Source of the DNA: DATECU01 sp035286745
GTDB taxonomy: Bacteria; Acidobacteriota; Vicinamibacteria; Fen-336
Reading direction: 5' to 3'
DNA: 18,446 nt
Assembly: GCA_035286745.1 (NCBI GenBank)
Contig: DATECU010000062.1
Span: forward strand, 1-18,446
A program made the position numbers and the translations under genes. The notes beneath the pieces are model-generated. The model was not told the DNA's origin. It saw only the letters and a program-made list of their open reading frames with translations, and did not search any database. Positions 14,929-18,446 of this stretch are shown here, piece by piece (position 1 is the stretch's first letter; each line of letters opens with the position of its first letter).

Positions 14929-16020
14929 ATGGCTACGCCGGCTCGCCGCCCCGCCGCCGTCCGCCGAATGCCGGACACCCGGCCGCCCGTTCGTCGCTTC
15001 CATTGGGTCATGTCTCGGCTCAAGGCCGGCCTCCCGCTCATTGCCGCGGACCTGGCCCGCGAGGGCGGGGTTACGGTCCGCACCGCTCACCGCGACCTCG
15101 CCTTCCTCCGCGACCAGCTTCATGCCCCTATCGAGTTCGATCGCCAGCGGCTGAGCTACTTCCTGACCGACACCTCCTTCACCCTCCCCCTCATCAGCTT
15201 CACGCAAGGGGAGCTGCTGGCCCTCTTCTTCGCGGAGAAGGTGGCGCGCCAGTATCGCGGCACGCCTTACGAGGCCGACCTGCTCGACGGCATCCGGCGG
15301 ATCACCGCCGAGCTGCCCGAGCAGGTCCAGGTCGACCTCAGCACTCTGGACGGCTTCCTGAGCCTCGACCTGGGACCGCTGATTGCGCCCGACGTCGAGG
15401 CCTTCCGCTGCGTGGTTCGGGCTCTCGGCGAGCGCCGCCGGCTGCGTATTCGGTACACCAGCCTCAGCCAGGACCGCACCGCCGACCGCACCGTCGATCC
15501 CTACCGCGTCTACAACCTGCGTGGCGACTGGTACCTGGCCGCTTTCGACCCCCGGCACGGTCAGGTCCGCGACTTTGCACTTCACCGCATCCGTTCGGCG
15601 AGCGTGATCGATGAACGCTACGAGATCGACCCCGACTTCCGGTTCGAGGACTACTCGGCCGGCGCCTTCAGCATCGAGAAGGGGACCCGGCCGGTCACCG
15701 TGGCCGTGCGTTTTGCGCCGAGGCAAGCCCGCTGGATCCGCGAGCGCAAGTGGCACCCCTCCGCCCGGATCCAGGACCGCAAGGACGGCGGCTGCGTCCT
15801 GAAGATGGAAGTCACCGGTCTCGGCGAGGTCAGGCGTTGGGTCATGCAGTTCGGCGCCGAAGCCGAGGTCTTGCAGCCCGCATCCCTCCGGCGCGAGGTC
15901 GCCGCCGAGCTGCGTGCCTCGCTGCGGTCCTACGCCACCGACTCGGCGGGCCTCACCGTTTCCGGCCCGCGCACCCGCGGGGGCAGGCGGGGGGGGCCGG
16001 TTCGAGCGAGGGAGGTATGA
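14929..16020 (+). CDS. WYL-domain transcription regulator
   Basis: The 363-residue product has an N-terminal winged helix-turn-helix (about 20-80; LPLIAADLAREGGVTVRTAH followed by RDLAFLRDQL is the recognition region), a linker, a WYL domain (about 160-235; LRIRYTSLSQ, VDPYRVYNLRGDWYLAAFDP, DFALHRIRSA) and a WCX-type C-terminal extension (about 255-335; VAVRFAPRQARWIRERKWHP, VTGLGEVRRWVMQFGAEAEV). The last 20 residues are Gly/Arg-rich. WYL regulators often sit beside CRISPR-Cas and other defence genes and control them by sensing nucleic acid or nucleotide ligands. Here csb2-cas3 lie about 0.75 kb downstream in the same direction. The ATG at 14929 is used because the fold begins soon after it and a promoter sits just upstream; the upstream open region is too close to the promoter to be coding. 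Confidence 0.88.
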   Translation: MATPARRPAAVRRMPDTRPPVRRFHWVMSRLKAGLPLIAADLAREGGVTVRTAHRDLAFLRDQLHAPIEFDRQRLSYFLTDTSFTLPLISFTQGELLALFFAEKVARQYRGTPYEADLLDGIRRITAELPEQVQVDLSTLDGFLSLDLGPLIAPDVEAFRCVVRALGERRRLRIRYTSLSQDRTADRTVDPYRVYNLRGDWYLAAFDPRHGQVRDFALHRIRSASVIDERYEIDPDFRFEDYSAGAFSIEKGTRPVTVAVRFAPRQARWIRERKWHPSARIQDRKDGGCVLKMEVTGLGEVRRWVMQFGAEAEVLQPASLRREVAAELRASLRSYATDSAGLTVSGPRTRGGRRGGPVRAREV

Positions 16021-16076
16021 GGTTGGCGTTGCGGGCGCGGTCCCCATCCAAAAGGAAGGGGCGCCGCTGGTGTGGG

Positions 16077-16643
16077 CTACCCGCCCTCGGCCCAGAGCGG
16101 CGCGAGGTCCAGCTCGACCGCATCGAACGGCTCGGCGCGCACCTGGGTGGCGCCTTCATGTGTGGCGAGCAGCAGCCACTTCCCCTCGGTCAGCCGATAC
16201 GCCTCGAGGGTTCGTGCCACTGGGCCCAACAGCCAGAGGTGCGAGACGCCTTCGCGGGCATACACCGGCATCTTCTTGGCACGGTCCAGCCGCTCCGTGC
16301 CCGCCGAAAGCACCTCGCACACCCAATCCGGAGCCAGCGTGAAGGCGGGCGTGTCCGGGAACTCCGGCATCCGCTCCCGCCGCCACCCGGCCACGTCTGG
16401 CACCAGCACGTCCTGGCCCAGGTGAAGCTCCGGTTCGAACAGGATCCACCAGCCGCCGGGCCCGCCGCGGCCACGATCGAAGGGCGCGCCCAACTCCCAG
16501 CCGAGAACCGACTTGGCCAGCGCCTGCCGAGACGCCGGACGTGGGGACACGTGCAGGTCGCCGTCGACGATCTCGGCCACGCGATGGTCGGGGACTCGCA
16601 GGAGGTCGTCGTAGGTGGCACGGCGCCTCACAGGCGAGCCCAT
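16077..16643 (-). CDS. Uma2-family (DUF820) PD-(D/E)XK nuclease-like protein
   Basis: The 188-residue product is full length for the Uma2 family. It starts TYDDLLRVPDHRVAEIVDGD, has LFEPELHLGQDVLVPDVAGW with acidic D83, then WVCEVLSAGTERLDRAKKMP with E110 and a lysine pair at 123-124, and VYAREGVSHLWLLGPVART. These match the restriction-endonuclease-like core, and the catalytic residues look intact. The biological role of Uma2 proteins is not established, and they occur in many copies in some genomes. It lies opposite to and between the WYL regulator and csb2, where csb1 and the first half of csb2 would normally be. The ATG at 16643 has no strong ribosome-binding site. Confidence 0.85.
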   Translation of the reverse strand: MGSPVRRRATYDDLLRVPDHRVAEIVDGDLHVSPRPASRQALAKSVLGWELGAPFDRGRGGPGGWWILFEPELHLGQDVLVPDVAGWRRERMPEFPDTPAFTLAPDWVCEVLSAGTERLDRAKKMPVYAREGVSHLWLLGPVARTLEAYRLTEGKWLLLATHEGATQVRAEPFDAVELDLAPLWAEGG

Positions 16644-16715
16644 CGGCCAAGGCTAGCACCACCGGCCCGACCGGCCGAGGAACGCGTTCGGAAAAAGTTC
16701 GGCCGACGTTCTCTA

Positions 16716-16744
16716 TGACAGCAGGTGTCAGTGTGCCTGTGACA
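16716..16744. promoter_or_regulatory. Spaced TGACA/TGTCA repeats, possible operator
   Basis: TGACA (16716-16720), TGTCA (16726-16730) and TGACA (16740-16744) form two overlapping inverted repeats in the 126-base gap between the divergent Uma2 and csb2 genes, ending 25 bases before the csb2 start. Their placement would suit a repressor site for the csb2-cas3 operon. The nearby WYL protein is an obvious candidate binder, but this is inference. Confidence 0.35.
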
Positions 16745-16769
16745 GGCTGATCCCAGTGGAGGCGCCCGG

Positions 16770-17684
16770 ATGGAGCGGCTGATGCGGATCCTCGACACAC
16801 CGGAGATGCCTGACGCGCTCCGCCCTGTGTCTGGCGGCCAGTCCCCGGGTGCGGGGTGGCGGTCGGCTCCGCGCGAGCCATGGCCCCGGTCGGTGTTCGG
16901 CGAGTGGCTGCTCCTGCGCCTGGCCCAAGGGCTGGGCGGGCGCCTGAGCCTGGACTCGACGCAAACCGAGGACATCACACGGGCGGTGCGCGGCGCGCTT
17001 CTGCACCACGCCGCCGACCCTCCGCCCGCCGCGCTCTCCGGCCACCAGCCGGATGGGCGCCCCCTGGAGGGCCCACACATCGCCTGCCTGGCCCTGCCCG
17101 ACGTGGACCCCGGCCAGTCCCGCGCGGCTCCGCTTGGCGTGGCCATCCTCCTGCCCCGCGACGTCGATGCCGCCAGCCGCCAAGCCGTCCTGCGTGCCCT
17201 TGGCGGATGGGAGCGCAGCGGCCTGCGTCTCCTCCTCGGTCGCGCTGGCGCAGCCCGGCTCGCGCGGATCGCCAGAGGCGACGGCAGCGGCGCGCTCGAT
17301 CCGTCCACCTGGACCGGCCCTTCGTCCCGTTGGGCCTCGGTCACCCCCGTCGCCCTCGACCGCAACCCCGGCGACCTCTTCGCCCGCGATCCGGCGACCG
17401 CCGCTCAAGCCGTTCGGCGCGCTCAGCAGACGGTCGCGCTGGCCTGCGAGCAGATCGGCCTCCCGCGCCCGGCCTCGGTCGAGGTCATGCCGCGCTCGCC
17501 GATCGACGGCGTACCGCCAGCGGCCCGCTTCATGCCGTTCCCCCGCACCGGCCGGGCCTTCAAGCGCGTGTGCGTCCACGTCGACCTGCGCTTCGATCAG
17601 CCCGTCTGTGGCCCTGTCCTGCTGGGCGTGGGCCGCTACTTCGGCCTGGGCCTCTGCCGGCCCTGGGGGGAGGCGTGTTCATGA
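16770..17684 (+). CDS. csb2: Short Csb2 (type I-G Cas5/Cas6-type RAMP), N-terminal part missing
   Basis: The 304-residue product matches the C-terminal part of type I-G (old I-U, GSU0054-type) Csb2: an ALSGHQPDGRPLEGPHIACL block (88-107), a GVAILLPRD block (123-131), and the closing FKRVCVHVDLRFDQPVCGPV plus LLGVGRYFGLGLCRPW, whose glycine-rich loop (281-300) is the RAMP RNA-binding signature. Known Csb2 proteins are substantially longer and begin with a first RAMP domain (typically PAGRYHATPWG and WPPSPWR), which is absent. An in-frame stop (TGA, about 16740) lies shortly upstream, so the missing part is not hidden. The ATG has GTGGAGG seven bases before it. The gene is followed in the same frame by cas3. 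It may be a decayed relic or a self-standing crRNA-processing domain. Confidence 0.75.
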   Translation: MERLMRILDTPEMPDALRPVSGGQSPGAGWRSAPREPWPRSVFGEWLLLRLAQGLGGRLSLDSTQTEDITRAVRGALLHHAADPPPAALSGHQPDGRPLEGPHIACLALPDVDPGQSRAAPLGVAILLPRDVDAASRQAVLRALGGWERSGLRLLLGRAGAARLARIARGDGSGALDPSTWTGPSSRWASVTPVALDRNPGDLFARDPATAAQAVRRAQQTVALACEQIGLPRPASVEVMPRSPIDGVPPAARFMPFPRTGRAFKRVCVHVDLRFDQPVCGPVLLGVGRYFGLGLCRPWGEACS

Positions 17685-17768
17685 GCGCTCGCGCCCCAAG
17701 CAGCCGCACTGGGGAGCTGTTGCGAGTTCATCGTCCTGGCGGCGTTCGCGTTCGATTCGGGGCCCAGC

Positions 17769-18446
17769 ATGACATTCGATGACTTCGACTCGAACTTCCA
17801 GCTCCTGACTGGCCATGGACCGTTCCCCTGGCAGCGGGCGTTGTTCGGCGAACTCCTGCACACGCGATTCCCGGCGACCTGCGACATTCCGACTGGTCTC
17901 GGCAAGACCTCGATCATGGCGATTTGGCTCCTGGCGTTGGCCCATCATGCCCGCGCCTGCACGGCGGACGGCTTTCCGCGCCGACTGGCCCATGTGGTCA
18001 ACCGCAGAACGGTCGTAGATCAGGCGACCCGCGAAGCAGGGCAGATGCGGGAAGCACTCGCCGCCAAGCCGGGGCTCAGGTCGGTGGCCGACGACTTGCA
18101 ATCGCTCGCCCTTCCATCCTCCGACACCCCGTTGGCGATCAGCACGCTGCGCGGCCAGTTCGCAGACAACGCCGAGTGGCGAAACGACCCGGCGCGTCCG
18201 GCCGTGATCGTCGGCACTGTGGACATGATCGGCAGCCGGCTACTGTTCGCCGGGTACGCCTGCGGCTTCAAGTCCCGCCCGCTACATGCCGGCTTCCTCG
18301 GCCAGGACACGCTGCTGGTCCACGACGAGGCCCACCTGGAGCCTGCGTTCCAAGAACTGATCACCGCGATCGAATCCGAGCAACGCCGATGCCGCGAGGG
18401 CGGGGCCCAGGCTGACTTCCGCGGGTTCCGGGTCATGGCGCTGACG
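17769..18446 (+). CDS. cas3: Cas3 helicase-nuclease of type I-G (C-terminus beyond window)
   Basis: The first 226 codons are seen. After MTFDDFDSNFQLLTGHGPFP comes WQRALF (Q-motif-like, 21-26), the Walker A loop DIPTGLGKTS (39-48), RRLAHVVNRRTVVDQA (motif Ia region, 71-86), STLRGQFADNAEW, IVGTVDMIGSRLLFAGYACG and the DEAH box LLVHDEAHLEP (182-192). This is the SF2 helicase of the Cas3 type with the spacing typical of I-G/I-U systems, which unwinds and degrades target DNA recruited by Cascade. An HD nuclease domain is not in the visible N-terminus; it may lie C-terminally, as in this subtype. The start is weakly supported by a G-rich stretch upstream; 84 bases separate it from the csb2 stop. 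Confidence 0.88.
   Translation, partial: MTFDDFDSNFQLLTGHGPFPWQRALFGELLHTRFPATCDIPTGLGKTSIMAIWLLALAHHARACTADGFPRRLAHVVNRRTVVDQATREAGQMREALAAKPGLRSVADDLQSLALPSSDTPLAISTLRGQFADNAEWRNDPARPAVIVGTVDMIGSRLLFAGYACGFKSRPLHAGFLGQDTLLVHDEAHLEPAFQELITAIESEQRRCREGGAQADFRGFRVMALT

Noticed and set aside
17681..17782. 33-codon frame starting inside the csb2 stop (ATGA) and ending just past the cas3 start
   Set aside because: The overlaps at both ends look like a coupling peptide, but there is no ribosome-binding site or recognisable sequence. Chance is likely in DNA this GC-rich.

Overview
This is a GC-rich bacterial chromosome segment. Long open frames on both strands, many GTG and TTG starts, and short gaps filled with GC-rich repeats all fit a metagenome-type genome. 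The metabolic genes (oxygen-sensitive class I fumarase, electron-bifurcating NfnAB with its own 2[4Fe-4S] ferredoxin, NADP-type glutamate dehydrogenase, OPT peptide transporter) suggest an anaerobic or microaerophilic amino-acid/peptide user. An Acidobacteriota- or deltaproteobacterium-like host would fit, but no phylogenetic marker is present, so this is only a guess.

Layout. 1-1841 (minus): OPT-family transporter, C-terminus cut by the window edge. 2005-2739 (minus): exported protein of unknown function, bracketed by two identical 17-bp direct repeats. 2938-3405 (plus): YbaK-type aminoacyl-tRNA deacylase. 3433-3731: two palindromic repeat elements between convergent genes. 3730-5262 (minus): fused class I fumarase. 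5362-5851 (minus): AF2212-like antitoxin with a broken PIN-toxin gene. 5958-6554 (minus): multi-pass membrane protein. 6632-6807: tandem repeat carrying more copies of the same repeat family. 6922-11092: promoter, ferredoxin, nfnA, nfnB, gdhA and a terminator hairpin, which together look like one transcription unit linking ferredoxin/NADH electron flow to NADPH and ammonium assimilation. 11115-14075: a 986-residue protein joining two receiver-like domains to a PPDK/PEP-synthase ATP-grasp domain and an unassigned C-terminal domain. 14169-14599: hicBA toxin-antitoxin pair.

The right end (about 14.1-18.4 kb) is a defence island: hicBA, a WYL-domain transcription regulator with a well-formed promoter, an Uma2-family nuclease-like gene, and the start of a type I-G (formerly I-U) CRISPR-Cas operon with csb2 followed by cas3. 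The Csb2 frame retains only its C-terminal part, with the glycine-rich RAMP loop. The N-terminal part and the csb1 gene, usually expected just upstream, are absent and an Uma2 gene occupies that place. The Uma2-csb2 divergent gap holds spaced TGACA/TGTCA repeats that could be an operator. No CRISPR array, cas1 or cas2 is visible before the window ends.

The best candidates for something undescribed are the receiver-ATP-grasp protein at 11115-14075 and the rearranged WYL/Uma2/short-Csb2/Cas3 arrangement. The palindromic repeat family comes next. No tRNA or rRNA gene was recognised.
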